Source: an uncultured Opitutaceae bacterium (GTDB taxonomy: Bacteria; Verrucomicrobiota; Verrucomicrobiia; Opitutales; Opitutaceae). From it: a DNA stretch of 64,000 nucleotides. The notes under the pieces are model-generated. The model had not been told where the DNA came from and made no database searches. It worked only from the letters and a program-made list of their open reading frames with translations. This document shows, one piece after another, positions 53,524-61,615 of the stretch. The stretch's first letter is position 1, and each line of letters opens with the position of its first letter. Made by a program: the position numbers and the translations under genes. The stretch covers positions 1 to 64,000 of the forward strand of contig CAIWXW010000201.1 in the NCBI GenBank assembly GCA_903916755.1. The letters are read 5' to 3'.

Positions 53524-54240
53524 ATGCTGTCATCGGCGGAATTGCGGGGCCTGCGCTCGCTGCGCGACAAGAAGCACCGCGAGGAGCTGGGGCTGTTCGT
53601 GCTGGAGGGCGAAAAGGCCGTGCGCGATGCCCTCGCCGTCCCGTTCGCGTTCGAGCAGATCTACGGCACCGAGGCCTGGACGGGCGAACGCACCCAGTTT
53701 GTGACGCCGGAGGAAATGGCCCGGCTCAGCCACTTCCCCACGCCCTCGAGCGTCTTCGCGGTGGGCCGCGTCACGCGGCCGCCGCTGCCCGCGGGCGCGC
53801 TGGAGCGCGGGCTCTCGCTCGCCCTCGACGGGGTGCAGGATCCCGGCAACGTCGGCACGCTGCTGCGCATCGCCGACTGGTATGGGCTCGACCGCGTGCT
53901 GCTCTCGCCCGACTGCGCCGATCTTTTTTCCGCCAAGGTCCTGCAGGCGAGCATGGGCTCCTTCGCGCGCATCCCGGTGCACACCGCGGATCTGGGCGCG
54001 GCGCTGGCCGGGCTCGCCGCGCCCGTCCTCGGCTGCGAATTGGAGGGCGACGACATCCACGGCCTCCCGGCCCTCCGCGACGGCGTGATCGTGATCGGCA
54101 GCGAAGGCCGGGGCCTTTCGCCCGCCGTCGCCGCCCGGGTCACGCGGCGCGTGACCATCCCCCGGTTCGGCGGCGCCGAGTCCCTGAACGCCGCGGTCGC
54201 GGCGGCAGTCATCTGCGACAACCTGCGGCGGCCGCGGTAG
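53524..54240 (+). CDS. SpoU/TrmH family RNA 2'-O-methyltransferase
   Basis: The protein has 238 residues from the ATG at 53524. The N-terminal RSLRDKKHREELGLFVLEG is the substrate-binding domain start; SLALDGVQDPGNVGTLLRIADWYG, VIVIGSEGRGLSPAV and IPRFGGAESLNAAVAAAVI are the three SPOUT motifs, which form the trefoil knot. It probably methylates rRNA or tRNA ribose; the target is not determined. It is divergent from deoC. Confidence 0.92.
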   Translation: MLSSAELRGLRSLRDKKHREELGLFVLEGEKAVRDALAVPFAFEQIYGTEAWTGERTQFVTPEEMARLSHFPTPSSVFAVGRVTRPPLPAGALERGLSLALDGVQDPGNVGTLLRIADWYGLDRVLLSPDCADLFSAKVLQASMGSFARIPVHTADLGAALAGLAAPVLGCELEGDDIHGLPALRDGVIVIGSEGRGLSPAVAARVTRRVTIPRFGGAESLNAAVAAAVICDNLRRPR

Positions 54241-54253
54241 CGGCCGGGGCGGA

Positions 54254-54490
54254 TTACTTCTCGCGCGAGCCGCTGCTCTTCTTGCCGCCGCCGGCCGTGA
54301 ACATCGTCCCGGCCAGGAATCCGACCGCAAAGATGCCAAAGTAGATCAGGCAGGCCGACTCAGTCAGCTTGTGCTGGAGGGCGACCGGAAAATAGAAATC
54401 AATGCGCTGGGTGTTGTTCATGCCCACGTAGAGCATGACAAAAAGGATGGCCAGGACCACGAGGGTGCGGAGGAACACTTTGAAGTTCAT
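54254..54490 (-). CDS. LapA/DUF1049-like small membrane protein
   Basis: This 78-residue protein (ATG at 54490) has two hydrophobic segments (LRTLVVLAILFVMLYVGM and CLIYFGIFAVGFLAGTMF) separated by NNTQRIDFYFPVAL, the NxxxVxF-like link of DUF1049/LapA proteins. LapA takes part in LPS assembly control in E. coli; whether this does is unknown. It is convergent with the SpoU methyltransferase. Confidence 0.65.
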   Translation of the reverse strand: MNFKVFLRTLVVLAILFVMLYVGMNNTQRIDFYFPVALQHKLTESACLIYFGIFAVGFLAGTMFTAGGGKKSSGSREK

Positions 54491-54585
54491 ATAGGTTAGC
54501 AACGGGGTAACCTCCCCCCTCTCCCGCCGCAAACAGAAAGCGGGTGCCGGACCGCCGATGTTACAATTTGACGACAGGCAGGCAT

Positions 54586-54604
54586 GGGACTTGCTGTAAG
54601 GGGG
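54586..54604 (+). promoter_or_regulatory. Promoter-like motif, second copy
   Basis: GGGACTTGCTGTAAGGGGG matches the motif at 17207-17226 except for one absent T and one substitution. If it is a -35 element the start of transcription would be about 54625-54635. TTGACG at 54568-54573 upstream is an alternative sigma-70 -35 element, with TTGCTG 17 bases later. Confidence 0.4.
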
Positions 54605-54630
54605 CCGTAGACTAATCATCCACCTGCTTT

Positions 54631-54654
54631 CAAAGACTACCTCAAGGTTCTTTG
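54631..54654 (+). promoter_or_regulatory. Hairpin in leader
   Basis: CAAAGA / TCTTTG form a 6-bp stem, and ACC / GGT extend it inside. It is the first of the hairpins in the leader. Confidence 0.4.
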
Positions 54655-54659
54655 ATTTT

Positions 54660-54700
54660 CCCCCTTTAGCCGGCATAGGTCGGAGGGGGTTTCGTGTTTT
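54660..54700 (+). terminator. Possible internal terminator or attenuator
   Basis: CCCCCT and AGGGGG flank an inner CCGG...TCGG region and are followed by TTTCGTGTTTT. It could end a short RNA started at about 54600-54630, or act as attenuator of the downstream gene through the alternative TAAGGGGG pairing. Confidence 0.35.
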
Positions 54701-54857
54701 CGACGGATGCGCCGGCGAGGCGCATCCCTGAGTTGGTACGAGTCCACCCCAAAACGGAAACTTTGGCCCTGCTTAACCGCGGGGCCGAAACGCCCGGCCT
54801 CCGCCGGCTCCGCCGGCGGGGATCGGGCGCTCAACCAACAAAGTAGAAAACAAAACT

Positions 54858-54874
54858 CTCCGCCCAGTGCGGAG
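54858..54874 (+). promoter_or_regulatory. Hairpin covering the Shine-Dalgarno site of the TonB-like gene
   Basis: CTCCGC (54858-54863) and GCGGAG (54869-54874) form a 6-bp stem with a 5-base loop. GGAG (54871-54874) is the likely Shine-Dalgarno site 11 bases before the ATG at 54886, so the stem sequesters it. A thermosensor-type or ligand-dependent control is possible. Confidence 0.5.
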
Positions 54875-54885
54875 TTTATATACCA

Positions 54886-55272
54886 ATGAAAGCAGTCAAT
54901 AAACTCGCCATCCTGCTCAGCCTGAGCTCGTTCGCGCCGCTCTTCGCCTCGGCGAAGTCGGTCGAACAGGCTTACCTCGCGTCCTACCATGGGACCGCTG
55001 GATCCCCGGTGCCCGTTGCGGTCGTCAGCCCGCACGTTAGCTCGGATTACATCGGTTCGACGGTCGAACTCGAGTTCATCGTGGATACGAAGGGCCTGGT
55101 GTCCGATGTCAGCGTGAAGTCGTCCCCGGACAGCGTCCTGGCTGACGCCGTCGTGGCCGCGGTGAAGGAGTGGAAGTTCTCGCCCGCGCTCCGTGATGGT
55201 GCGGCGGTGACGACGAAGGTCGTCCTGCCCGTGCACATCGTGGACGGCGGTTCCGATTACGCCGCTAACTGA
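54886..55272 (+). CDS. Secreted protein with TonB C-terminal domain
   Basis: The protein has 128 residues with a signal peptide (KLAILLSLSSFAPLFASA). The rest is a single TonB_C-like domain: GSTVELEFIVDTKGLVSDVS, then SSPDSVLADAVVAAVKEWKF and SPALRDGAAVTTKVVLPVHI. There is no membrane anchor or proline-rich span, so it cannot be a classical TonB energy transducer. The product should be a free periplasmic domain. A strong terminator follows, so the transcript is likely monocistronic. Confidence 0.8.
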   Translation: MKAVNKLAILLSLSSFAPLFASAKSVEQAYLASYHGTAGSPVPVAVVSPHVSSDYIGSTVELEFIVDTKGLVSDVSVKSSPDSVLADAVVAAVKEWKFSPALRDGAAVTTKVVLPVHIVDGGSDYAAN

Positions 55273-55292
55273 GCCTAATCCAGAAAAAAACC

Positions 55293-55330
55293 AAGGGCGC
55301 CTCCGTACGGAGGCGCCCTTGTTATTTTCT
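55293..55330 (+). terminator. Intrinsic terminator of the TonB-like gene
   Basis: A perfect 14-bp palindromic stem AAGGGCGCCTCCGT / ACGGAGGCGCCCTT spans 55293-55320, followed by GTTATTTTCT. The A-run before it on the plus strand suggests bidirectional function, which could also stop transcription from the other strand. Confidence 0.9.
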
Positions 55331-55717
55331 AGGATTTGGGTCGAAAGGGGACCGTTTTACGGGTGCCCCCCACCGGACGACGCGGAATCGGTCGCCACGA
55401 GGACGGTTAGGAGGAAGACAATAACTGCGGGTATCATGGTGTGGTTCTGACGGTTAACAGGACGCTTGGGTCGGCTTGAGTGACGCTACTAGCTATAGGT
55501 AATGAGACCCTACCGGAGGTATACGGCCACGCCGATAAGAAAGTTGAGGGGGAGCGATAGTTTCTTGCAGACTAACGGCCGGTATTAGCCGGCATGGATC
55601 AGGCGAACGCGCCCGGGCATCCGGGCGGGCGCCGGGATCGTAGCAACTCCCGGAGCCGTAGATTCCGCACTTGAAGCACGGCCTTAAATTTCGTCTGATT
55701 TCGTCCTAACTTTACTC
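55331..55717. other. Intergenic region upstream of the desaturase gene
   Basis: Nearly 390 bases with no clear gene on the plus strand. It contains one perfect 7-bp hairpin CGCCCGG / CCGGGCG at 55610-55627 and a weaker GCCGG / CCGGC repeat near 55577-55592. A possible 26-codon minus-strand frame lies at 55357-55437. The desaturase promoter should lie in the right part, but no clear -35 and -10 pair was seen. Confidence 0.6.
55357..55437 (-). CDS. Possible 26-residue hydrophobic peptide
   Basis: The frame reads MIPAVIVFLLTVLVATDS followed by a glycine-rich end. It has one hydrophobic helix and no convincing ribosome binding site. It may be chance in an intergenic region. Confidence 0.25.
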   Translation of the reverse strand: MIPAVIVFLLTVLVATDSASSGGGHP

Positions 55718-56884
55718 GTGTCCCTCTCGCAAAGCGCCCTCCGCCCCTTTCGTGTCGTTTCCACGGCTGTCGTCCAATGGTTCGACGCCGACTATGCTCC
55801 CCAGGGGCCGGAGAAGATGCGCCAGGAACCGGACCGGGTCGATTGGGTTCGCTGCATTCCCTTCATCATTCTGCACTTGGGATGCCTGGGTGTGATCTGG
55901 ACCGGGGCGAGCCCCTTTGCCGTCTGGATGGCGGTTGGTCTCTATTTCGTCCGGATGTTCGCCGTCACCGGCATCTACCACCGCTATTTCTCCCACAAGA
56001 CCTACAGCACCTCCCGGCTGGGGCAATTCCTGCTCGCCCTCTGGGGCGGCACGACCGTCCAGCGCGGCCCGCTCTGGTGGGCCTACCACCACCGCCACCA
56101 CCACCAGCATTCGGACGAGGCCGAGGACGCCCATTCTCCCCATGTGCATGGCTTCTGGTGGTCGCACATCGGCTGGATCACCAGCCGCCGCAATTTTCCG
56201 ACCGATTACTCGACGGTCCGCGACCTCACCAAGTTCCCCGAGCTCGTGTTCCTGAACCGCTTCGACGCGATCGTGCCCCTGGCGTTCGCCTTCGGCATGT
56301 TCGGCCTGGGCCACCTCCTCGGGGCCCATGCGCCCGGCCTGCACACCAACGGCTGGCAGATGCTCGTGTGGGGTTTCTTCATCAGCACCACCTTCCTGTT
56401 TCACGGCACCTCCTGCATCAACTCCATGGCCCATCTGATGGGCAAGCGGCGGTTCAAGACCGAGGATGATTCCCGCAATAGCCTGATCCTCGCGTTCATC
56501 ACCCTCGGCGAGGGCTGGCACAACAATCACCACCGGTACATGAGCGCGACGCGCAATGGCTTTTACTGGTGGGAAATCGACCCGACCTACTACGCGTTGA
56601 AGGGCCTTTCCTGGACCGGCCTGATCTGGGGCCTGAAGGCCGTGCCGAAGACCGTCCTGGCCGAGGGTGAGATCGCCGATCACCACGCCTCGGTCGCGGC
56701 GGCCCACCGCGCCACCCAGGTGCACCCGGAGTATGCCACCCTCCGCCGGGTCGTCCCGGCCGCGGCCGCCATCGCGGTGGCCACGGTCAACGCCGCCCAT
56801 GGCGTGAAGCCGCTGCCGCCGATCGGCGTGCACGCGCAGGTCACCGAGACGCAGAAGCCGGCCGGGGCTAGCCCCGAGTCCTGA
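55718..56884 (+). CDS. Acyl-CoA/acyl-lipid delta-9-type desaturase
   Basis: The protein has 388 residues with a GTG start. The three histidine boxes are HRYFSHK (near 88), HHRHHHQHSD (near 124) and HNNHH (near 268), holding the di-iron site, with membrane helices between them. It introduces a double bond into saturated acyl chains in the inner membrane. The C-terminal 70 residues are hydrophilic and not conserved. It is the first gene of the lipid cluster, 34 bases upstream of the FAD oxidoreductase. Confidence 0.93.
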   Translation: MSLSQSALRPFRVVSTAVVQWFDADYAPQGPEKMRQEPDRVDWVRCIPFIILHLGCLGVIWTGASPFAVWMAVGLYFVRMFAVTGIYHRYFSHKTYSTSRLGQFLLALWGGTTVQRGPLWWAYHHRHHHQHSDEAEDAHSPHVHGFWWSHIGWITSRRNFPTDYSTVRDLTKFPELVFLNRFDAIVPLAFAFGMFGLGHLLGAHAPGLHTNGWQMLVWGFFISTTFLFHGTSCINSMAHLMGKRRFKTEDDSRNSLILAFITLGEGWHNNHHRYMSATRNGFYWWEIDPTYYALKGLSWTGLIWGLKAVPKTVLAEGEIADHHASVAAAHRATQVHPEYATLRRVVPAAAAIAVATVNAAHGVKPLPPIGVHAQVTETQKPAGASPES

Positions 56885-56918
56885 GCGCCGGCCCGCGCGC
56901 GGGCCCCTTCGTCCCGCC

Positions 56919-58202
56919 ATGCAGCGCCTCGCCATCATCGGATCGGGCATCGCGGGGCTCGGCTGCGCGCATTTTCTGCGCCGCCGCTTCGAGATCACGG
57001 TCTTCGAACAGGCGGCCTATGCCGGCGGCCACACGAACACGGTGGACGTGTCCGAGGGCAGCCGCCAGCTGCCGATCGACACGGGCTTCATGGTCTTCAA
57101 CCGGCAGACCTATCCCCTGCTGACCCGGCTCTTCCAGGAACTCGGGGTCAAGGTGAAGCCGGCGCCGATGTCCTTCAGCGTGCGCCACGCCGACAGCGGG
57201 CTCGAGTTCTGCGGCTCTTCGCTCAATCACCTCTTCGCCCAGCGCCGCAACCTCCTTCGCCCCCGCTTCTACCGGATGCTGGCGAGCATTGCCCGCTTCA
57301 ATCGGGAGGCGGTGGCAGCCCTGGCGCGGCCGGAAATCCGGGAGCTGACGCTGGGCGACTATGTGCGGCGCGGAAACTACGGGCAGGATTTCTTCGATTT
57401 CTACCTCGTTCCGATGAGCTCGGCGGTGTGGAGCACGCCGCCCGCCCTGATGCTCGAATTCCCCGCGGCGACCCTCCTGCGTTTTTTTTCCAACCACGGC
57501 TTCCTTGGGCTGGACACCCAGCATCCCTGGCTGACGGTCGACGGCGGGGCGCGCAGCTACGTGCAGAAGATCACCGCGCCCTGGCGGGACCGGATCCGGC
57601 TCCGGTCGCCCGTCGCGCTGGTCCGCCGGGCGCCCGGCGGGGTGAGCGTGATGACGGCCGACGGCACGGCGGACACCTTCGACCGCGTCATCCTGGCCTG
57701 CCACGGCGACCAGGCGCTGCGGCTGCTGGCCGGGCCGACGCCGGACGAATTCCGCCTGCTCAGCGCCTTTCGCTACCAGCCCAATCTCGCCACCGTGCAT
57801 ACGGACGCTTCCGTCATGCCGCGGACCCGCCTGGCCTGGTCGAGCTGGAACTACGAGCTGGCGCGCGGGCCGGACGGGAAGGCCGTCGCCGCGACGCACT
57901 ATTGGATGAATTCCCTGCAGGGGGTCTCGGACCTCGAGAACTATTTCGTCTCGATCAACGGGTCGGCGGCGATCAATCCGGACAAGATCATCCGGACCAT
58001 CCCCTATGAGCACCCGCTTTTCAGCCTGGCAGCCATCCGCGCACAGGAAGAGCTGCCTCGGCTGAACGCCACCGCGGCGGGCACGACCGAGACCTTCTTT
58101 GCGGGCAGCTACTTCCGGTACGGCTTCCATGAGGATGCCCTGCTGAGCGCCTTCAACCTGAGCCAGCTTCTGCTGGGGGGCGATCCCTGGGCCGCGGCCT
58201 GA
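56919..58202 (+). CDS. FAD-dependent oxidoreductase (amine-oxidase-like, linked to CFA genes)
   Basis: The protein has 427 residues. RLAIIGSGIAGLGCAHFLRR is the Rossmann FAD motif, GGHTNTVDVSEG follows, then DTGFMVFNRQTYPLLTRLFQ. FAD-amine-oxidase-like enzymes of this kind commonly sit with DUF1365 and CFA synthase; in furan and methylated fatty acid pathways such FAD proteins desaturate or reduce acyl chains. The exact reaction is not decided by sequence. No signal peptide. A hairpin separates it from the next gene. Confidence 0.85.
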   Translation: MQRLAIIGSGIAGLGCAHFLRRRFEITVFEQAAYAGGHTNTVDVSEGSRQLPIDTGFMVFNRQTYPLLTRLFQELGVKVKPAPMSFSVRHADSGLEFCGSSLNHLFAQRRNLLRPRFYRMLASIARFNREAVAALARPEIRELTLGDYVRRGNYGQDFFDFYLVPMSSAVWSTPPALMLEFPAATLLRFFSNHGFLGLDTQHPWLTVDGGARSYVQKITAPWRDRIRLRSPVALVRRAPGGVSVMTADGTADTFDRVILACHGDQALRLLAGPTPDEFRLLSAFRYQPNLATVHTDASVMPRTRLAWSSWNYELARGPDGKAVAATHYWMNSLQGVSDLENYFVSINGSAAINPDKIIRTIPYEHPLFSLAAIRAQEELPRLNATAAGTTETFFAGSYFRYGFHEDALLSAFNLSQLLLGGDPWAAA

Positions 58203-58217
58203 ATTGGGGCTGGCCCC

Positions 58218-58249
58218 ACGCGCGGGCAGGGATTTAACTCCCCGCGCGT
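58218..58249 (+). terminator. Hairpin between the FAD oxidoreductase and DUF1365 genes
   Basis: A perfect 9-bp stem ACGCGCGGG / CCCGCGCGT with a 14-base loop. A second small hairpin CCATGC / GCATGG lies at 58269-58283. The lack of a T-run suggests processing or attenuation rather than termination. Confidence 0.4.
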
Positions 58250-58339
58250 CCCGCATCCGCCGCGCCCCCCCATGCGTAGCATGGGCGAGGCTCCTTCCGA
58301 GCCCAGATCCCCACCGAATCCATAGGCCAATATCGAACG

Positions 58340-59206
58340 ATGAGGAGCTGTCTCTACGAATGCCGCGTCATGCACCACCGGTTCGCCCCCAAGGCGCACC
58401 GGTTTGCCTACCGCATTTTCCTCTTTGCGATCGACCTCGACGAGCTGGCGAGCCTGCCCGGCCGGCTGGCGCTGTTCTCGGTCGGGAAGGCCAACGTGTA
58501 CAGCCTGCGCGAGCAGGACTATCTGCCGACGGGCGAAACCCTTCATCGCCCGAGCCCGGCGGAGGCGGCGCGACCCGCCCAGGCGGGCAGCCCGTCGCTC
58601 AAGGCGCGGGTCATCCGTTACCTCGCCGGGCGCGGGGTGGACCTGACCGGCGGCCGGGTCGTCCTGGTCACCCTCCCGCGCGTCCTCGGCTACGGCTTCA
58701 ATCCGGTTTCCTTCTACTTCTGCTACGACCGCGACGACGTTCCGGTGGCCGCCCTGGCGGAGGTGACCAACACCTTCCGCGAGATGAAGCCCTACTTCCT
58801 GGGGCCCGAAACCCGGCGCGCCCAGGCGGCCGGCGCGGCCTTTTTCCAGCGGACGCCGAAGGACTTCTACGTCTCGCCCTTTTCCGACGTCGACGTGGCC
58901 TTTGACTTCGCGCTGCGGGAGCCGGGCGAGAGGCTTTCGATCCAGATCGATGACTACTGCGGGACGGACCGCACGCTGACCAGCCTGCTCACCGGCACGC
59001 GCCGCGCCTTGTCCGGCCCGCGCCTGGCGTGGTGGACGGTCAAGTACCCGCTCCTCACCTTGCGGATCATTTTTCTCATCCACTGGCATGCGCTCCGGCT
59101 CAAGCTCAAGCACCTGCCTTGGTTCTCCAAGGCGGCGCGCCCCCAGGATCAACGCGACCTTTACCGGCCCCACGGGTCCATCGCCCACTCCCTCGAAACG
59201 CCATGA
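58340..59206 (+). CDS. DUF1365 domain-containing protein
   Basis: The protein has 288 residues. The N-terminal CLYECRVMHHRFAPKAHRFAYR, then YGFNPVSFYFCYDRDD and EVTNTFREMKPYFL are the DUF1365 blocks. The family is almost always beside CFA synthase-type genes; biochemical role unknown, lipid binding is inferred. Its stop overlaps the CFA synthase start (ATGA). Confidence 0.92.
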   Translation: MRSCLYECRVMHHRFAPKAHRFAYRIFLFAIDLDELASLPGRLALFSVGKANVYSLREQDYLPTGETLHRPSPAEAARPAQAGSPSLKARVIRYLAGRGVDLTGGRVVLVTLPRVLGYGFNPVSFYFCYDRDDVPVAALAEVTNTFREMKPYFLGPETRRAQAAGAAFFQRTPKDFYVSPFSDVDVAFDFALREPGERLSIQIDDYCGTDRTLTSLLTGTRRALSGPRLAWWTVKYPLLTLRIIFLIHWHALRLKLKHLPWFSKAARPQDQRDLYRPHGSIAHSLETP

Positions 59207-60516
59207 ACTCCGATTCCGTCGCCCTGCCCGACTCCGCCAGCCTGACGCGCGCCCCCGCCGCCTCCTTCTTCCGCGGCCCCCTGCTGGAAGCCCTGCGCGC
59301 GATGCGCAAGGGCTGCCTGCGGATGGAACTGCCGGACGGGCAGAGCGTGCAGTTCGGCGACGGCGCAGGCGCCCCCCCGGGAATCCTGCCGGTGCGCGCG
59401 CCCGCGCGGCCGATCGCGAACGTCGCCGTGATCCGGGTCCGCGATGAATCCTTCTTCAAGCGCTGCGCCCTCTTCGGCGACATCGGCTTCGCCGAGGCCT
59501 ACCTGGACGAGGCCTGGGAGACGCCCGACCTCACCGCCGTGATCGCCTGGTTCCTGCTCAACCTGGAGGACGCCCCGACCCTCTCCGGCTCCTCCCAGCG
59601 GCCGTCGACCCTGCGCAACCTCTTCCGCCTGATCAACCGCGCCGGCCACGTCTTCCGCTCCAACTCGAGGGCCAACGCGCGCCGCAACATCGGCGAGCAC
59701 TACGATCTCTCCAATGCGTTTTTCGGCCTCTTCCTCGACCCGAGCATGATGTACTCCGCCGCCAAGTGGACGCGGGCCGATCTGACGCTCGAGGAGGCCC
59801 AGCGCGAGAAGAACGACGCCCTCTGCCGCCTGCTGCGCCTCCAACCCACCGACCATGTGCTGGAGATCGGCACCGGCTGGGGCGGCTGGTCGGTCTATGC
59901 CGCCCAGTCCTACGGCTGCCGCGTCACCTCCGTCACCATCTCCCGCGAGCAGTACGAACTCGCCACCCGGCGGGTGGCGGAGGCCGGCCTGTCGGATCGC
60001 GTCACGGTGGAGCTCCGCGACTACCGCGACCTGACCGGCAGCTACGACAAGCTGGTCTCGATCGAGATGATGGAGGCGATCGGCCACTCGTACCTCCCGC
60101 ACTTCTGCGGCGTGGTCAGCCGCGCGCTCAAACCCGGCGGCCTCGCCGCGCTCCAGTTCATCACCTGCCCGGACCATCGCTACCGGGAGTTCCGCCGCGG
60201 CGTCGACTTCATCCAGAAGCACATTTTTCCCGGCTCCCTGCTCCTCTCGCTGAACCGGGTCAACGAGCTGCTCGCCCGCGCCGGCGGCTTCACCCTGCAC
60301 GCGGTGGACGACCTCGGCCTGGACTACGCCCGCACGCTGCGCGAGTGGCGGGACCGCTTCGCCAGCCGCCTGGAGGAGGTGCGGGCCCTCGGCTTCGACG
60401 AGCGCTTCATCCGCAAGTGGAGCTACTATCTCTGCTACTGCGAGTCGGCCTTCGCGCTGCGCAACATCTCCGTGGTGCAGGCGCTCTACACCCGGCCCAA
60501 CAACCTGGGCGTCTGA
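59203..60516 (+). CDS. cfa: Cyclopropane-fatty-acyl-phospholipid synthase family protein
   Basis: The protein has 437 residues from the ATG at 59203, which overlaps the DUF1365 stop. NIGEHYDLSNAFFGLFLDPSMMYSAAKW is the CFA entry motif and VLEIGTGWGGWSVYAAQSYG is the SAM motif I, with ISREQYELATRRV and EMMEAIGHSYLPHF following. It transfers a methylene or methyl group from SAM to acyl chains of phospholipids. About 110 N-terminal residues form the lipid-binding domain. Confidence 0.92.
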   Translation: MNSDSVALPDSASLTRAPAASFFRGPLLEALRAMRKGCLRMELPDGQSVQFGDGAGAPPGILPVRAPARPIANVAVIRVRDESFFKRCALFGDIGFAEAYLDEAWETPDLTAVIAWFLLNLEDAPTLSGSSQRPSTLRNLFRLINRAGHVFRSNSRANARRNIGEHYDLSNAFFGLFLDPSMMYSAAKWTRADLTLEEAQREKNDALCRLLRLQPTDHVLEIGTGWGGWSVYAAQSYGCRVTSVTISREQYELATRRVAEAGLSDRVTVELRDYRDLTGSYDKLVSIEMMEAIGHSYLPHFCGVVSRALKPGGLAALQFITCPDHRYREFRRGVDFIQKHIFPGSLLLSLNRVNELLARAGGFTLHAVDDLGLDYARTLREWRDRFASRLEEVRALGFDERFIRKWSYYLCYCESAFALRNISVVQALYTRPNNLGV

Positions 60517-60526
60517 GCGCTGGCGG

Positions 60527-60931
60527 ATGATCACCTTCCTGCGGGTCCTGTTCCTCCTGATCCTGGCCTCGATGCTGGCGGTCACCACCTGGGCCAGCCT
60601 GCAGTGCCCGCTCTTCGCGGTGCCGCGGCCGGTCTTCACCCATCCGTGGTTCCTCGCGACGATGGCGGACGCCTACGCGGGCTTCGTGACCTTCTTCGTC
60701 TGGGTCTGCTACAAGCAGACCGGCTGGGTGGCACGCGGGGGATGGTTCCTTGCGATCATGCTCCTGGGCAACATCGCCATGTCCTGCTACTGCCTCGCTG
60801 AGCTCTGGCAGACGCCGCGCGATGGCCGCATTGCGGACATCGTCGCGACGCGGCGCGCCGGCCCCGGCCCCCTGGGCCTGGTGCTGGCGGCGCTGGGCGC
60901 GGCGGTCACCCTGCGCGGATTGGCCGGTTAA
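60527..60931 (+). CDS. DUF1475 membrane protein
   Basis: The protein has 134 residues and four membrane helices. FLRVLFLLILASMLAVTTWA, DAYAGFVTFFVWVCYKQT and MLLGNIAMSCYCLAELW match DUF1475. Its function is unknown. It begins 10 bases after the CFA synthase stop, so it belongs to the same operon. Confidence 0.82.
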   Translation: MITFLRVLFLLILASMLAVTTWASLQCPLFAVPRPVFTHPWFLATMADAYAGFVTFFVWVCYKQTGWVARGGWFLAIMLLGNIAMSCYCLAELWQTPRDGRIADIVATRRAGPGPLGLVLAALGAAVTLRGLAG

Positions 60932-61024
60932 AATCTCGCGACCGCCATAACTCGGCTTGTGCTGCGGGCCCGCCGTATCCAAGCTCGCCTTTCTCCCGGC
61001 TGCTGCTCCCGGCCGCGTCTCTGC

Positions 61025-61615
61025 GTGACTGACCCTGCCCCCCCCCCTTCCGTTTCCGCGCCGAAGCCGACGTTCTGGCAGCGCCGCATCGCGCACCCGA
61101 TCGTGGGGCAGCTCACCCAGGGGATCACGCCGGAGAAGATCGCGCTGACCATCTCCGTCGGCAGCGCCTGCGCCTTCTTTCCCATCCTGGGCACCGCCGC
61201 CCTCCTCTGCCTGATCGTCGGCATCGCCCTGAAGCTGAACCAGCCGCTGATCCAGTTGATCAACGCGCTGTGCTCCCTGCCCCACCTGGTGAGCGTCTAC
61301 GCCCTGATCCGCTTGGGCGACCTGATCTTCGGCGTGCCCCGCCCCCGCTTCACCATCCGCGAATTCATCACGCATCGGCCGCACACCTTTCCCAACCTGT
61401 GGGCCATCGTGCTCGCGGTCTGGCGCGATCACAGCATTTACTTCCACCGGTTCGGCGCCGCCGCGCTCCATGCGCTGGTCGCCTGGGCCCTCATCGCCCC
61501 GTTCTGGATCCTGCTGATCCACCGCCTGGTCTATCCGCCGCTGAAGCGCGCGGCGCTCAAGCGCGGGGCTTTCCGGCTGATCGCGGCCCCGCCCGAGGCC
61601 GGTTCCCCGCCGTGA
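61025..61615 (+). CDS. DUF2062 domain membrane protein
   Basis: The protein has 196 residues from the GTG at 61025 (a GTG at 60959 would add 22 poorly hydrophobic residues). Conserved segments: LTQGITPEKIALTISVGSAC, FFPILGTAALLCLIVGIALK and QPLIQLINALCSLPHLV. It is DUF2062, a family of inner membrane proteins of unknown function. Its stop overlaps the DUF1295 start (GTGA), so the two are coupled. Confidence 0.85.
   Translation: MTDPAPPPSVSAPKPTFWQRRIAHPIVGQLTQGITPEKIALTISVGSACAFFPILGTAALLCLIVGIALKLNQPLIQLINALCSLPHLVSVYALIRLGDLIFGVPRPRFTIREFITHRPHTFPNLWAIVLAVWRDHSIYFHRFGAAALHALVAWALIAPFWILLIHRLVYPPLKRAALKRGAFRLIAAPPEAGSPP

Larger units (their letters stand above)
54491..54885. other. Long structured leader region upstream of the TonB-like gene
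   Basis: This 395-base stretch has no long coding frame. It holds the promoter-like motif at 54586-54604 and then a series of inverted repeats on the plus strand: CAAAGA / TCTTTG (54631-54654), CCCCCT / AGGGGG around 54660-54688, GATGCGCC / GGCGCATC (54706-54726), GGCCCTGC / GCGGGGCC (54765-54786) and CTCCGC / GCGGAG (54858-54874). TAAGGGGG at 54597 could also pair with CCCCCTTTA, so two exclusive folds are possible. No known riboswitch class is recognised. Confidence 0.55.
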
